DNA of 64,000 nucleotides from Orychophragmus violaceus. Lineage: Eukaryota; Streptophyta; Magnoliopsida; Brassicales; Brassicaceae. Where the stretch lies: positions 104,325,994 through 104,389,993 of the forward strand of contig CM058233.1 of the NCBI GenBank assembly GCA_030180135.1. Direction: 5' to 3'. This document shows, one piece after another, positions 11,653 through 24,138 of this stretch. The notes beneath the pieces are model-generated. The model saw only the letters and a program-made list of their open reading frames with translations. It did no database searches and was not told the DNA's origin. Position 1 is the stretch's first letter; each line of letters begins with the position of its first letter. Position numbers and translations under genes: made by a program.

Positions 11653-13509
11653 TCAATTATCGGTTTTGGGACGCTTTGGCTGCGGAGATTCTGGCTCTTG
11701 GCAGTTTCTTGTTTCCTCTGGTGCCAGATCCTTTGAATCAGCTGTTTTCTTGTCTTCCTGTCCAGATTTGGCTGGGGAATCTGATGTTGAGGCTGTTCCT
11801 TTACCGAGACCTGAGTTTTGTTTCTCGAACATCATTTGCAAGTACTTGCCTTGTTCTTCTATCCGGAGTTGCAGGTTTCTTTGAATCTGCAGGAACAGGA
11901 AAAGAAAAACATTTTCATCCAAACTTACAATTCCTAGAATCACGTTTCACCTTTGCACTGTTTGCAGCTTCATGAAACCAAACCTATAAGCAGTGTCTTT
12001 TTGAATATAGACAAGACATACCTCGAGCTGCTCATGGAGTTGCTTCTGCACTTCCATCTGAAGTCGCAGAGCCTCTGTAATACCTATCCCGCTGTAGTAT
12101 AAATTTGGTCAGCACAAAAAAAAAGAAACTGTAAGGCTTCAAACAAGGTGAGAATCTGTTAAAAATGGTGCCAGATATAGGAAATCTTACCCTTTCAAGT
12201 CAAGAGATGTTATATGTTCAAGCGGTGTCAACTTCTTCTCTGGCGAACCTGTGGCGTTCAAAATAAAATGACTTTTAAAGTGGAATTTTCAGAAAAATCA
12301 TCAAGGAAATAAAGATAAGAAAGACTTCGGTATCTACCAGTTTCTGATGGTTCTGGCCTATATCTAGCCGTCCTATATTTCTGCAGTTCATAAACAAAAC
12401 ACCATCGTTCATTAGAGAAGACAAGATGTATGCATGTAGCAGCTGGATATGCCGAGAGGAGAAAGTTATAAGAACCTGCAAATGGCTTTTGACATGATAT
12501 ATAGTCAAGCCTTCAACTTTCATAATCTTTAGCACACCCTTAGGAGTAGCTCCTGCGTAAAAAAATAAAACAATTTGAGTTTAACGAGAAGAAACAGTTC
12601 TCATTTTCCATATGCCACACAAAGTTTATGGAAAGCAAAGAGAAATAAATGCTCACTTTCACTGCCACCAAGACTGTTGACAGCCTCAACAAAAGCCTCG
12701 TGAAGCTCTGGCGTCCAACGCATACGTGCCTTGCCTGTTCCGTTATTACTGTTTGAAGATGTCGTGCCAACAGGTCGCAACTCCACAGATACAGACGGAG
12801 AAGGTTGCTGCTGAACAATCTGGGCTTGTGGTGGAACTTGCAGCGATTTCTGCTCCTAAAACATATGTTCAACTTTTTTATATAAAAAACGATAATATTC
12901 AAATTATAGACTTGGAATAGAGATTTTAACAACCTTTGAATCTGAATTGGAACTGGTGTCAATCAAAATATCATTCCAGTTGGTTGATAGTAAAGGATCT
13001 TCATCTGTGATCAGGTGGTCAGCCCATTCTTGCCAATCATTTCCTTTATGAATGTCATCAAACGCCGAACCAATGCCACCGTCATCAATCTGACTATTGT
13101 TTTGAATGGCATGGTGGTTTTCAGGGAAATCAAGAAACCCTCCATGTAGTGAATCATGGCACCAAGAACTATCGTTGCTCGACGCCTGAGAAACAAGATG
13201 CGCAGCAGGGTTACTGCTGCTTCCCGCGTAGTGTTTCTCGTGAGACACCATAGATGAGTAATGGACATTGGTTGAGAAACCAGATGAGGACGAAGAACAT
13301 ATATGTCCAACGGCTCCACCGTTACTGGAAGAAAGCAAATGGTAGTTTTGTTGTCCTAACGGCTTTGACATTAAATGAGTGTTGTTCTCTGATCTCATGA
13401 AAGAATCCTCTGCTGCTGAAGAAGGGTTTGGTGTCGTTGGGATTGAAGAAGTGCGAGCAAGGTTACTGAGCTCCCTCGAACCTGATCTCTGAACCGGACG
13501 AGCCTCCAT
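11653..13509 (-). CDS. PHR1: PHR1, MYB-CC phosphate starvation response regulator
   Basis: Nuclear transcription factor that binds P1BS sites (GNATATNC) as a dimer and activates phosphate-starvation genes; SPX proteins inhibit it when inositol pyrophosphates are high (family knowledge). Coding exons, minus strand: 13509-12934, 12855-12657, 12552-12476, 12380-12338, 12248-12191, 12091-12022 and 11886-11653. The sum is 1257 nt, 418 residues, against about 409 in Arabidopsis. The MYB domain spans about residues 234-287 (RMRWTPELHEAFVEAV to YHVKSHLQKYR). The MYB-CC coiled coil is about 325-362, with LHEQLE at 336-341. The end SPQPKRPKTDN matches PHR1. A 5'UTR intron ends just upstream of the ATG. 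The acceptor near 13519 and the leader near 14208 are inferred. All splice sites are GT-AG. Confidence 0.97.
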
Positions 13510-14207
13510 TGTTGCCCTGCCAAAACAAAATCATTAATGAATCTTCCAAACTGATCTTAGGTTGTCAGAATCTGTACATACATCATTTTGGAAAGACTAA
13601 AAAAACCTTGCTAATATCTGTAAACGAAGACTTGTTTGTTCTTGAAGATTCAAGTGGGTGCACCCCAAGTCGAATCATCAAATCTCGCATCTGATACATG
13701 AAAAAAGACAAACCAATATGTTAGAAATTGCAGAAGAAGCTGTTAAGTAGCAAACACCAAACTCAAAAACACACGCAAAACCACAGTGAACACAGATGCG
13801 ATCAGAAAAAGATCTCTAGAAACAGAGACAGCAGGCAACAACCAGCATGAGCTCGAGGTCACTGTCTGATTGTATAAATAAATTTGCATAAACGAAATGT
13901 AATTCAGCAGAGACAGAACTGATATAAGAAAGTTTGAGAAGACGCAACTGAAACATAAACAAATCTAATTGTAATAAAATAACATAAGCATCGAGAATCA
14001 TCTACAAAGCAAAACACATTATCCAACCAAACATCGAATTCGCTGGAACAAAAACAAACACTAAATAAACCCAAATCGAATCCGAATCAACCAATCGTGA
14101 ACGGAGTTTCTAGAGAAAGCAAAGATATCTGAAATTATGCTCGAAAGATATGAATCCTCTCTCTATTTATGATTACCAAACGCGAAAAAAGAATCGAAAA
14201 TTCTCAC

Positions 14208-14219
14208 CTAGCAATTCAT
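14208..14219 (-). promoter_or_regulatory. Possible minimal upstream ORF at the PHR1 leader splice donor
   Basis: On the minus strand an ATG (14219-14217) is followed by two codons and TAG, directly abutting GTGAGA, a good donor. If this is the first leader exon, PHR1 mRNA carries a three-codon upstream frame. The leader exon is inferred from the donor and the distance to the promoter, not shown by transcript evidence. Confidence 0.35.
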
Positions 14220-14894
14220 GGGACCTAGGAGGCGAACAAATCGAATCTGGATAATCATTTAAAAATTGCCTCTTGAGGAAAATGATTGGAGTAATCGCCT
14301 TGTTGTATGTTGTCCGCAAGAGAAAGTTGACGGTGAGACGCTTTTGTAATTACATCGTCGAAGGAGGTGGTGGTGGCTGTCTTGACAAGGGGATCATCCG
14401 TCGTGTACTTACGCGCGATGAAACAGCGCGTGATATTACTTGCTTGTTGGACCTACTAAAATCGCTGTTTATTGGATAATTGGAATCTTTTTCGGTTTTT
14501 TATTAATTGTTTTATGGTTTTTCTGATATGTATGTGGTATTTCAGTCACCTATAAGGCCTAAAGTGGTTCTCTACTTCTCATATTTTTGCTAAGTGTTGG
14601 TACAAGATTTCCTATAGAAAATCCGACCCATAACTCAAATATAAAACTTATTAAAATCAGTCTATTAAGCTGCACACAAAAACGATGAACTACTGGAGAG
14701 CGAATTAAAAATAGAGAACTGCTCACATATCTCTGGATCTTGAAATATGAGTTAAGGAAGTAATTGGCCATTGGCGAGAAAATCGGAATGAAAGAATAAA
14801 ATTGAAGTATGAGAAGGAGGAAAATCGTTTCGAGAAGAGGATCTTACACGATGAGCTGACAAGTCATTGTAAAACTCAATCTCTTTTACATTCA
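14220..14894. other. PHR1 promoter region, no gene seen
   Basis: About 670 bp between the inferred PHR1 leader and the Helitron end. I see no supported coding frame and found no exact GNATATNC site. The core promoter should lie at the left side of this stretch. Confidence 0.5.
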
Positions 14895-17745
14895 CTAGAT
14901 AGGTACCCGCGCTACGCCGCGGATTGATTAAAATAATTTTTTTATATGTGTATTTCTAAAAACATTTTTGGTTATTATTTTTATGCAATAAATTTTTCTC
15001 AAGAAGAATTCTTAGGTTAGTAGGGTAACTTAAAAGTAAAGATTAAATCAATATTGTTTACTACATTAGTTTAAAGAATAAAATAAAAAAAAATTTATTA
15101 TCCAAATATACTTTCTCATTTATTCTCTTTTCCCGCTTCTTCTTTATCTTTTACTTCATTCTTTTCAATGGTGATCCAATAATATCCTTCGTCACTTCCA
15201 ATCATCGGCTCGTCCTCGTTCATATCGTACCGCCTCCATCCGGCCCAAGCACTTGAAACCTGCTCACCTTGGTTACACCACTTCCACATTAGGTTTGAAT
15301 CAGATTGTGATGGGGTTTTTATGTTTGGGGTTCAATTTTTCATGCATTATATTTGATTAAATAGGAAGGTGTACGGCTCATGGCCCTTTTCTCCAGAGGA
15401 AACTAACACGCATGGAGCAGTAATCTATTGCATGGAGCATCTATTATCTATCCCAATGGGTATGTCTTTACGAGTAGTGGATTAGGTTCAATTAATGGCG
15501 TTAGATAACCAATAAGAACCATAAACCAAAATCAGGCCAAAGTTTTACTACATGGGTGTTAAAGTTATTTCATCCCCAAAATGTATCGTCCATTACAAAA
15601 GAATTTATCACTGAGACAAAGGTGAATATTGTAGTTCCCATAGAGAATCTTGAGGAATATAGAGACGGATACATCCAATTGATTAGACAGAATCAACACC
15701 AGAAAAAGAGTGAGCACGCCTACAAAATTGTGAAAAATCCAACTTTCAATCTTTCTGGTAAACCATTCTTTGGTCTAAAGCAGATTTTTCAACAAAGAAT
15801 CTTGAGGAATATAATATTCATCTGGATGAGGAAAACTTAACCTTTTCTTCCTTCTTCTCCATTATCTTTATCAACCAATCTTGCTTAGTCTTTGAGGAGA
15901 CCACACGATACGAGTGACCCGTCCTCGGATTAACCTAAAAGAATTCGCCAAACAAGTTTATCCACATCAGTCACATGGGACAAGCCTTCAATAGTATCTA
16001 ATATGGATATCATCTACGTTCAAAATATCTGTTAGGTAAGCAGAGGACTTACAGGGCCAAAGGTTCTTGAGTCTAAGTTGGAAGCTTTGTTATCTTTCTA
16101 CCCAACAATGAGATTTTAACTCTCTCCTTATGGGACTCTTATCACATCTCGAGAACTACTTATCCACTCGCCAGTCATCCCGTACTTAATATCCCAACTA
16201 TCATCTTAATGTAGCTGTTCCTGAAATGAATCGGAGAGCTGCCCAAAAATACACAATTTCCACTGTTAGGGACTCATTGATGTAATTCACAATATATTTA
16301 TTTCAAACACATACAACACATTGTCAGAGATACATTATGAAATATATTTGAGACCTGAAAGAGCCAGAAAAAAAAAACTGATAAAGCCAAAGAAAATAAC
16401 AGAATCCAAAGAGTTTGCTTTAACTGGCCAAATATTTAGACTACATTACATAAAAGGTACAACTTTTTAAAGGCATGTTCACAGATTGAATATGCACACA
16501 TTTCATGATTCATTCAGCACTACGAATCAAAACGATCTTCTGATACGATTCATTGATACCAAAGAACCAAAAAATAAAATAAAAGAACTGAATTCGATAT
16601 GTGAAATCTTCTCAAAACATATAATATCATAACTAATATTACAATTGTTTGTCAATGAGGTGTATGCAGACAAAACGATGGATAGTTGAACTGTAACAAA
16701 GCAAAGCATCCTTCTTGGCCTTATTCAAAAACTTGAACACAAGAAGAACTATATGGAGAAGGGTATTGAATCACCTTGCTCAACTGTTAATGCTTGGACT
16801 CGGTATGCGACGGTGTCCTTCCCTTGTTCTTGGTTAACACCATTTGCTGTTCTCCGACTCGTCATCATAAAGGGAAAACAGTAAACATTGTAAATTTTAT
16901 CAAATTCGTGAGCAGTAGAAGATTAATGCGACGAAAGGGATAGCTAATCACCTTGATCAGTGTGCGGAGTCTTCGTGTTAAGCTCTTAAGGCGCAGGGTT
17001 GAAGTCTGAAGAAGACTGGAAGACACGGTTTTGAACTCAAACCTGAATCCTCAGTCGCGGAAGAGGTTCGATGTCACGCTTTACACTCATACAAATTAAC
17101 AGCTCAAGATCTCTGAGACGAGGATTTTGTCCCGATAACAGCTTGAACGATCTGAACAGGGGACCTTGGATCGATCCAAACAGAGAAGATGAACAAGCGA
17201 GTCTGCAATTTTGTCGATTCAATTGTCTGAGATTTGATAAAAGAGAGATTACTCTAGATTAATCGAGTAGAATCGGAGACAGTAACGAGTAACCTTCGAT
17301 ATGTATTTCCCCCAACCAGATGAGATAGGATGAGGCGATTTAATTAGGGATATGGAGAATATCATTATTTGGACAGGAGATGGCGTTAGGGATTATGGTG
17401 TTCGACGAAGGGAGACTAACCTAGATAAAGCGAGTACTATCGGAGGCCTTCACCATGAACGATCGTGAAGCTTTTCCGACGAGGATGCAAGCGGCATAGG
17501 AGGGGGCGATGTCAAGGGTTACGGCTGAAAGTTTTTTCTGGTGGTTAGGGTGTATCAAAGAAACATGAATCAGTACAATGAAAAAAAAAAACAATACATC
17601 AACACAGGTGGATACACACGTGGACAAAGGTTTTAATCTGGTTGGTTGTGACACTTTTTTCATTAAATGATGTGTCAACACCAGAGAGCTTAAAGAAGCT
17701 GAGGTGTCAACACCTTGTGAGACCTTAGCTCTATTAGTGTATTGA
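14895..17745 (-). mobile_element. Helitron, same family as 3251-6879, with captured sequence
   Basis: Read on the minus strand, the 5' end is TCAATACACTAATAGAG (17745) preceded by A. The 3' end has a hairpin (CCGCGGCGTAGCGCGG, near 14908-14923) about ten bases before CTAG (14898-14895), followed by T. It shares GGTGTTGACACCTCAGC near its 5' end with the first Helitron. No Rep/helicase gene is visible. Internal frames of unknown origin include a Trp-rich 57-residue minus-strand frame (15289-15116, with SSAWAGWRRYDMNEDEPM) and a 94-residue plus-strand frame (15556-15840). Both could be captured exons; I recognise neither. Confidence 0.7.
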
Positions 17746-17986
17746 TTATGACTTCATTTTTAGTCTAAATTCAATTCGACATTCAATCTTATATTATATT
17801 CCATTTGTAATCATAGACTGGTGTTTTTAGTTTTTTTAATTAAAACCAATAAATACTTGTTTTATTGTTTATTTTTTACTTTATTTTAGTTTGTCAGTAA
17901 ACACTTGTTTTATTGTTTATTTATTGCTTTATTTTAGAGAGTATATTTAATTTTAGAAAATCTACTCCATAATACAAATCCACAAC

Positions 17987-18750
17987 TAGGCCTGGGATTT
18001 ATAACCGACCCGAGCTTTCCGAACCGAACCGAGATTTTCGGTTTTCGGTTCGGTTTCCTCTACTGCTATTGAACCGATCGGCGGTCTTTAGAAATGAGTT
18101 CGGATACCGGTTCGGCTAGGTTCGGTTCAACCGAACCGAACGGTTAACCGGATGATATATCCCACCGTCTCTACAATCTACTCGTCGTCTTCGTCACTGT
18201 CTTCGTCGCCAATCCGCTGTAGTCTTCCGTTTTACTCATCGATTCACCATTTCAAAACAAAAAATAAAACCAGATCCGCCGTCAGATGAATAAAATTCGT
18301 AGCTGAGTTACTTTTTTTTTAGGGTTTAATGATGGGGAAGATGAAAGAAACGTTGCGTTTCATTAACTCTTTTTTTTTTGGTCTGGAACGTTTTATTAAC
18401 TCACACGTTTTTTTTTATTTGGCTGGGTATGTTTTTTGGGCTTGGCCCAACTTACTTTAAATTTAAAAAATTATGTTTGGGCCGAAAGAAAATCAGATTA
18501 TTATTAGACTAAATTGGATAAAGTAGAACCGAATAAACCGAACGACCCGAATAAACCGAAATTTGCACAAAATACCCAAATTTCGGTTATTTTCGGTTTT
18601 TAAGTTTAAAAACCGAATTAACCGAGAACCGAACCGAACCGAACCGTTTTAAACTTCGGTTAGTTTCGGTAGATAATTAAAAAACCGAAAAAACCGAAAA
18701 ACCGAAATAACCGACCCGAACCGACCCGATTAACCGAAGTCCCAGGCCTA
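17987..18750. mobile_element. Intact-ended non-autonomous hAT element, 764 bp
   Basis: A perfect 8-bp target duplication TCCACAAC flanks it (17979-17986 and 18751-18758). The terminal inverted repeats TAGGCCTGGGA / TCCCAGGCCTA are perfect over 11 bp. Subterminal regions are packed with CCGAACCGAA-type repeats in opposite orientation at the two ends, expected transposase-binding arrays. The central part near 18160-18300 is GC-richer and may be captured host sequence. There is no transposase frame. The unbroken duplication and repeats suggest a fairly recent insertion. Confidence 0.88.
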
Positions 18751-19000
18751 TCCACAACCATACAAGAAATTGATATTTCTTTGTCCAGTAAAAATAAAGT
18801 TCTTATCATTGAACCTCTACTAGCACAAATGAGGAACTATTGCAAAGTTACAAATAATTTTATTCTTTTGTCAACAACGCAAGAATTACAAACAATTATA
18901 TTTGCAAATAATTATTCAAAACCTAGCGTTAAAAAAAAAAAAAAAAATTCAACTAGGCACAAACATCAATCAGTCAAGTCAACATAGGGCTCTTTAAGAT

Positions 19001-21722
19001 TCAACCCTCCAATCTACTATTTTGTTGTATCCACAATTTGGCATATCTTCCTGATTTCCCCAACAACACTTCGTGCGTCCCCTTTTCAACCACTTTCCCT
19101 TCCTCCATTACTATGATCTCGTCACACTGCATCGCAGTGGTCAGTCTATGTGCAATGAAGACACAAGTCCTGTTACTCGCTAGCGTCCTGAGCGTTTTCA
19201 TGATCTCTGCCTCGGTTTTGTTGTCCAACGCACTCGTTGCTTCGTCACACAACAGAACCGCAGGCGATTTCAGAAACGCACGAGCGAGTGCCACTCTTTG
19301 TTTCTCTCCACCACTCAGCATTAACCCTCTTTCTCCAACCGCTGTTGAATATTTATCCGGGAAGTTCATGATGGTGTCGTGAATTGCTGCACGCCGAGCT
19401 GCATCGTACACGTCTTCTTCTGTTGCTGAGAGGTTTCCATAGTGAATGTTGTGATATATTGTGTCATTGAAGAGCACCTGCCATGTCGATACCCGTGAAT
19501 TTAGGGTGTATGATTGGTAGTAGTTACATGTTACGTGATTAGACACAACAAAGTGTCAACCTCTCTAAATAGATTTACAAATCAACGGATCCGATCCGAA
19601 CCAAGACCCGAAAATAGTACAGAATCAAATTTTAAACCGACAAAATATCGACGGATCCTAAACTTTTATTTTTGAATAACTGAACTGAATCCGAATCAAG
19701 AACCGAACATATATCCAAAATACTTGAAATACAATAATATGTAAAAAAAAATTATGTATAAATTTAAAATAATTCAAATACACAAAATTACAACTATAAA
19801 TTCAAACATATCGGATATTTTTAGACCAAAATAACTAAATATCTAAAATAAATAAAATAATTGAAAGTTCTTGTTATATTTGTTAAAATTTTAACATATT
19901 TACTGAAATGTAACCAAATTATATATAATTTATGTTTTATGTACCCGAAATCGAATCGAACTCAAATAGAACAGAACCGAATCCAAAGCGAAATTCTAAA
20001 ATACTCGAAGCCAAACTTCGGAAACCCAAAAAAATCCAAACCGAATCCAATGAGTACCCGAACACCCTACTCTTTAAATGGTTCTCAAAACCGGTTTAGA
20101 CTAGCAACAAACAAATCTTAACCGAGAAAAACTTTAGTGAAATGCTAACTTACAGTATCTTGAGGAACAACTCCAATGGAGCTTCGAAGACTATCTAGTC
20201 TCACTCCCTTAATATCCTGACCATCAATCATTACATTTCCGGAATCTGTGTCAAAGAATCTGAATATCATTCTAAGAATCGTCGATTTCCCGCCCCCACT
20301 ACTACCAACAATCGCCACACTTTTCCCTGCCGGTACATCAAACGATATCCCATCTAAAATCTTCCTTTCCGGCAAGTAACCAAAATGCACATTCTCAAAC
20401 CGAATGCTTCCTCCTTTCAAAACAAGAACAGGAAGCTTTGCATCTGTTTCTCTATCTCCAATGTCAGTTCTCTCCTCAAGCAACTGAAACATTGATTTCA
20501 TATCCACAAGGCTCTGAACAGTTTCACGATAAACACCACCAAGAAAGTAAAGAGGAAGAGACAATTGAAAGAGAAGACCATTCACCATCACCAAATCACC
20601 AACTGTCATCTGACCGCTCATGATCCCTTGAGAACACAACACCATTGCTGTTGACAAAGCTGTACTAAATATGAAACTTTGTCCGAAATCTAAAAAGGCA
20701 AGGCTTTTCTGAGTTCTCAAGGCCGCATCTTCATATCTTTCGAGTAGCTCATCGTACTTTTTAGCTTCGTAATCTTCGTTGTTGAAATACTTAACAGTCT
20801 CGAAGTTTATAAGAGAATCAACAGCTCTTGTGCTAGCATCGTTATCAGCTTTGTTCATAGCTTTTCTAAACTTGGTTCTATACTGTGTGACAGCCAATGT
20901 GAAAGCTATGTATGATCCAACAGAGAGACAAGTAATCAAACCAAAAGATGGTCCGTAGTTGTATGCTAATATACCTGAGACCATAGTTATCTCCAAGATG
21001 GTCGGGACAACATTGAACACCATAGCTGAAAGGATCGTGTTTATGGCGCGGCTACCACGGTCGATGATTCTGTTCAAAGCACCTGTTTCTCTATTTAGAT
21101 GGTAGCGAAGGTCAAGATCGTGTAGATGCGAGAGCACTTTTCTGGAGAGAGATCGTATTGTCCGGAGAGATACTTTGGAGAAGACAGCAGTACGAAGCTC
21201 GTTGAAAGCTGAAGATCCAGATCGAGCTATGCCATAGCCGATGAGGATAGATGAGGGAGTAGCGAAAGCAGCCAGAAGATAAGGGTTTGAAGATGAAGAC
21301 GATGAAGAGAGTGAATCGATAGCTAATTTGAAGAGGAAGGGGACTTGAACATTCAAGAACTTGGCTCCCACGAGACAAGCCAATGCAGCGATGACTCTGA
21401 AACGAAGTTCTGGGTTGTCTCTCATCCATAAGTAGCTGGCGATCGTGCGGAGGATCTTCTTAGACGACGTCGTGTTGATTTGGGTATGAGATTTAGAGGT
21501 GGGTTGATCAGGATTTGGAGTTGAAGTTGAAGTGGAGAAGAACAGGACTCTCGCGTTGACTCTGGAACCAATCGGAGATGGAGATGGAGATGGATCGGAT
21601 AGGAAGGCATTGATACTGATTGATGTTCGATTTGAGTTACGTTTGATGAAATTTGGGGAGCTATGATGATGACGGTAACAAAGTGAAGCGCGGTAGAGGA
21701 GAAGCCGAGATCCCCTCGACAT
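19001..21722 (-). CDS. ATM1: Mitochondrial ABC transporter, ATM1/ATM2 type (ABCB half transporter)
   Basis: Half-size ABCB transporter of the Atm1/ABCB7 family in the mitochondrial inner membrane. The family exports a glutathione-linked sulphur compound for cytosolic iron-sulphur and molybdenum cofactor assembly. Exons are 21722-20154 and 19477-19001, giving 681 residues (about 680 in Arabidopsis). The N-terminus is rich in Arg, Ser and His, a likely mitochondrial presequence. The membrane domain spans about 105-400. In the nucleotide-binding domain, Walker A is GSSGGGKS (473-480), the signature LSGGE is 577-581, Walker B LLCDEA ends at 603, and the H-loop His is 633. Arabidopsis has ATM2 and ATM1 in tandem here; this window has one, so ATM1 against ATM2 cannot be settled. 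The intron is mostly a transposon remnant. Confidence 0.92.
19569..20069. mobile_element. Degenerate hAT-like element in the ATM intron
   Basis: The right end, read inward, gives AGGGTGTTCGGGTAC, close to the left end of the element at 4187. Both ends are rich in CCGAACC/GAACCGAA repeats and the middle is AT-rich. Flanks CTCTCTAA and CTCTTTAA (19561-19568 and 20070-20077) look like an aged 8-bp duplication with one mismatch. It fills most of the 676-bp intron between the two ATM exons. Confidence 0.6.
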
Positions 21723-22320
21723 CGCTTCTTGTCTGAATGAATCACATACACTTCTCTCTGGTTTGATTCTTTTTTATTTTCTGGTCTCTCTGCATTTTTG
21801 CTCGATCTCTTGCTGAATCCAGTTCCGTACCAGACTAGCTGAAGAAGAAGAAGAAATTATCAAATGAGAAATAACCGATCTCGGTTTAGATCCGGTTTTT
21901 TGTTCAGATTTAATGAAACCAATCTCGGAAATAACCGGTCTTGGATTACTCCTCCATTGACACCTGAGAATCGGATACGGTGGTGCACACCGCGGGGAAT
22001 CCCATTCAGAGCGTGGGACCTGCATGGACCTGACAAACTTTCAAAATTTCAACCCTCTTGATTTACATTTAATTGGTTGAACGGTTTATTTGGAAAGTAA
22101 AGAAGCAACGGTCGGTTATGTCTTCCCTCCAGACGACAGGGTTTTTATTCGGACACCACTAAAAATGGACAGCTAAACTCTCTTTAATTAAAACTTAATT
22201 AATTACGTGATTATAGATCAGATTGCCAATTGATTAAGATAATAATTTCTATATAGTGATGATGTTTAGCTTTAAACCGGAACCGATCGTCACCGTTCGA
22301 TATGGAAAGATGGACCAAAG
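21723..22320. other. ATM upstream region
   Basis: Holds the ATM promoter and 5' leader. A patch of Arg/Asn-coding-like sequence near 21860-22020 has no supported start or conserved motif. The rest is AT-rich. No gene is supported. Confidence 0.45.
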
Positions 22321-22364
22321 GACGTGGGCACGAGTCCCCCCTCTGTTCACGTGGGTTCCACGTA
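22321..22364. promoter_or_regulatory. Cluster of ACGT elements including a perfect G-box
   Basis: Three ACGT cores lie within 44 bp: GACGTGGG (22321-22328), the palindromic G-box CACGTG (22348-22353) and CCACGTA (22358-22364). Such clusters are bound by bZIP and bHLH factors in light, ABA and clock responses. It lies about 200 bp upstream of a CT-rich, leader-like stretch at 22570. Confidence 0.55.
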
Positions 22365-22562
22365 TCTTTTTCTAGCCGTCCGATTGAAACCCATGAAGCT
22401 GACATGTGAGCCCCTACTTTCTCTTATTTTATTTCAAGTGTTCGAGTTTGAGATATGTATGCAAATTTTTATTTTGAATATCTTAAAAGTAACGAGTAAT
22501 CAGTTTTTAGATATTATAATTTTAAAAATATTTTTATGTATTAAAAGAATTTTAAACACATA

Positions 22563-23290
22563 ACACAAAGCAGCTTCTCTCTCTTTTTCTTTTACTCTCC
22601 CATCTCACTAAAACTTCCGATCTCGGATTTTTGTTCTGGTCGCTGGCGCGGATTTTGCTCCTTTAATTTTCTTTTTGTGTTTTTCCAGAATCCTTTTTCA
22701 TTTTGATGTTCTATACGACGAGGGTCTTTTCGGTTGAATAAACTTCGGGTAGTTTGCTCGGTTCATACTATCGACTTGGTTCGACGACTATTTTCCAACT
22801 TCATGTCGGATTTATCGATCTGTTTCCACGAGGCTTCTCCGCTACACGCCGATGACCTCTCTTTCTTTTGCCCTTTCCGCCGAACGCTTTTGAGATGATG
22901 GTTCGATGCCCGATTGAGTTGAATGGGTTGGCTGGTACCTATTCACGAAATCCCTTTTTGTGTGATTTCCATTTTGAAGCACAGTAAATCGGAGATTGAG
23001 ATAATGGATTGCAGCGTTTTTTTTTCTCATGCGGTGTTCCCTAGCAATTTTGTAGAGTTAGATCGGCAGGAAAACAATAGTGAAGCGACGATAACACTTT
23101 CACCGGTGATTGGATCTTTGTCGGTAGTTGCATGCCGAAGAATGATGGATTTCTGACACGTGTTTCGCGATGATGACACATGGTTTCTTAATCTTATCTT
23201 GATATTCCATTTGGGCAGGTTTTGATAATGGGACATTGTTTAGCTTTCCTGTTGCAATTTTACTCTTCTGTTTGTATTTCTCGTAAAGAC
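22563..23290 (+). other. Transcript-like region with only short open frames
   Basis: A pyrimidine-rich start (GCTTCTCTCTCTTTTTC at 22572) resembles a 5' leader, base composition is gene-like rather than AT-rich, and it ends in T/A-rich, poly-A-signal-like DNA near 23260. Open frames on the plus strand are short: 22803-22898 (MSDLSICFHEASPLHADD), a frame near 22896 reading MMVRCPIELNGLAGTYSRN, and 22923-23156 (SEIEIMDCSVFFSHAVF). I recognise none. It may be a non-coding RNA, a leader with upstream frames, or the remains of a gene. Confidence 0.35.
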
Positions 23291-24138
23291 TTTTAGTCCA
23301 ATGAACTTATGTAATACTACATGCTTACCGAAAAAAAAAAAAAACACAGAACGCAAAAAGAAAAACCAACTATGTGGGTTGTCAATAGATCACCAATTCA
23401 CCATATCTTTAGTTACAAAATTGTTATGGAATTTTGATTTATTTTTAGTTAAAAAAAAAACTGATTTATTTTCCAATTTTTAGTCTCACGCCTGCAACCA
23501 TTTTGATATCATTTTCTATTTAAATCTATCCGATATCAGATTTTGGAGTCAGTATCAACCAAAAACATACATTAACATCTTGATGGATTATGTATCACAT
23601 TTTTGTTTGTTTTTTGACCACTTATACGTTTTAGAATCATCAAGTTATATTTTTAGTGCATCAAATATAAAATTATTTATAAAAAAACAAATTATTTGTT
23701 CATTGATACTAGTAGTTTATCATTTTAGTGATAAATATGAGTAATTTAAACTATGTTTTCTGAGGGACATAAAGAAGCCAGAAGTAAATATATTCACGGA
23801 ATAAAAGTGACAAGTAAGCTTATGTTCAAAAAAATAAAAGTGACATATATCAGAATTTGGTTTCTGACAAATAATTTAATTCATTTGCAAAAAAAATGAT
23901 ATTTTTGGCGAAAAAGAAGACTAAAGTTAGGGAAATAAAAAGAGACAAATCCCACCCGTCGTGTCTTCTTGTTCATCCTTTGTTTCCCTTTTTCTAATTT
24001 CCTTCCCACTGTTCTTAGCTTACTTAAAGTCGCAAACTTTGCTTTAAATTCAACCCATCTCTCATCTTCCCCTCTCTGCAGATTCTCTTCCTCAGAATCA
24101 TCTTCGATTCTCACTCTTCTGGGTTTCGGAATTTTCAA
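23291..24138 (+). other. IAA11 upstream region
   Basis: The first 600 bp are AT-rich with no gene. Near 23942-23947 is GAGACA, the reverse complement of the auxin response element TGTCTC, 191 bp upstream of the IAA11 ATG. CT-rich leader-like sequence follows from about 23960. Whether the element is in the promoter or in the leader is not resolved. Confidence 0.45.
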
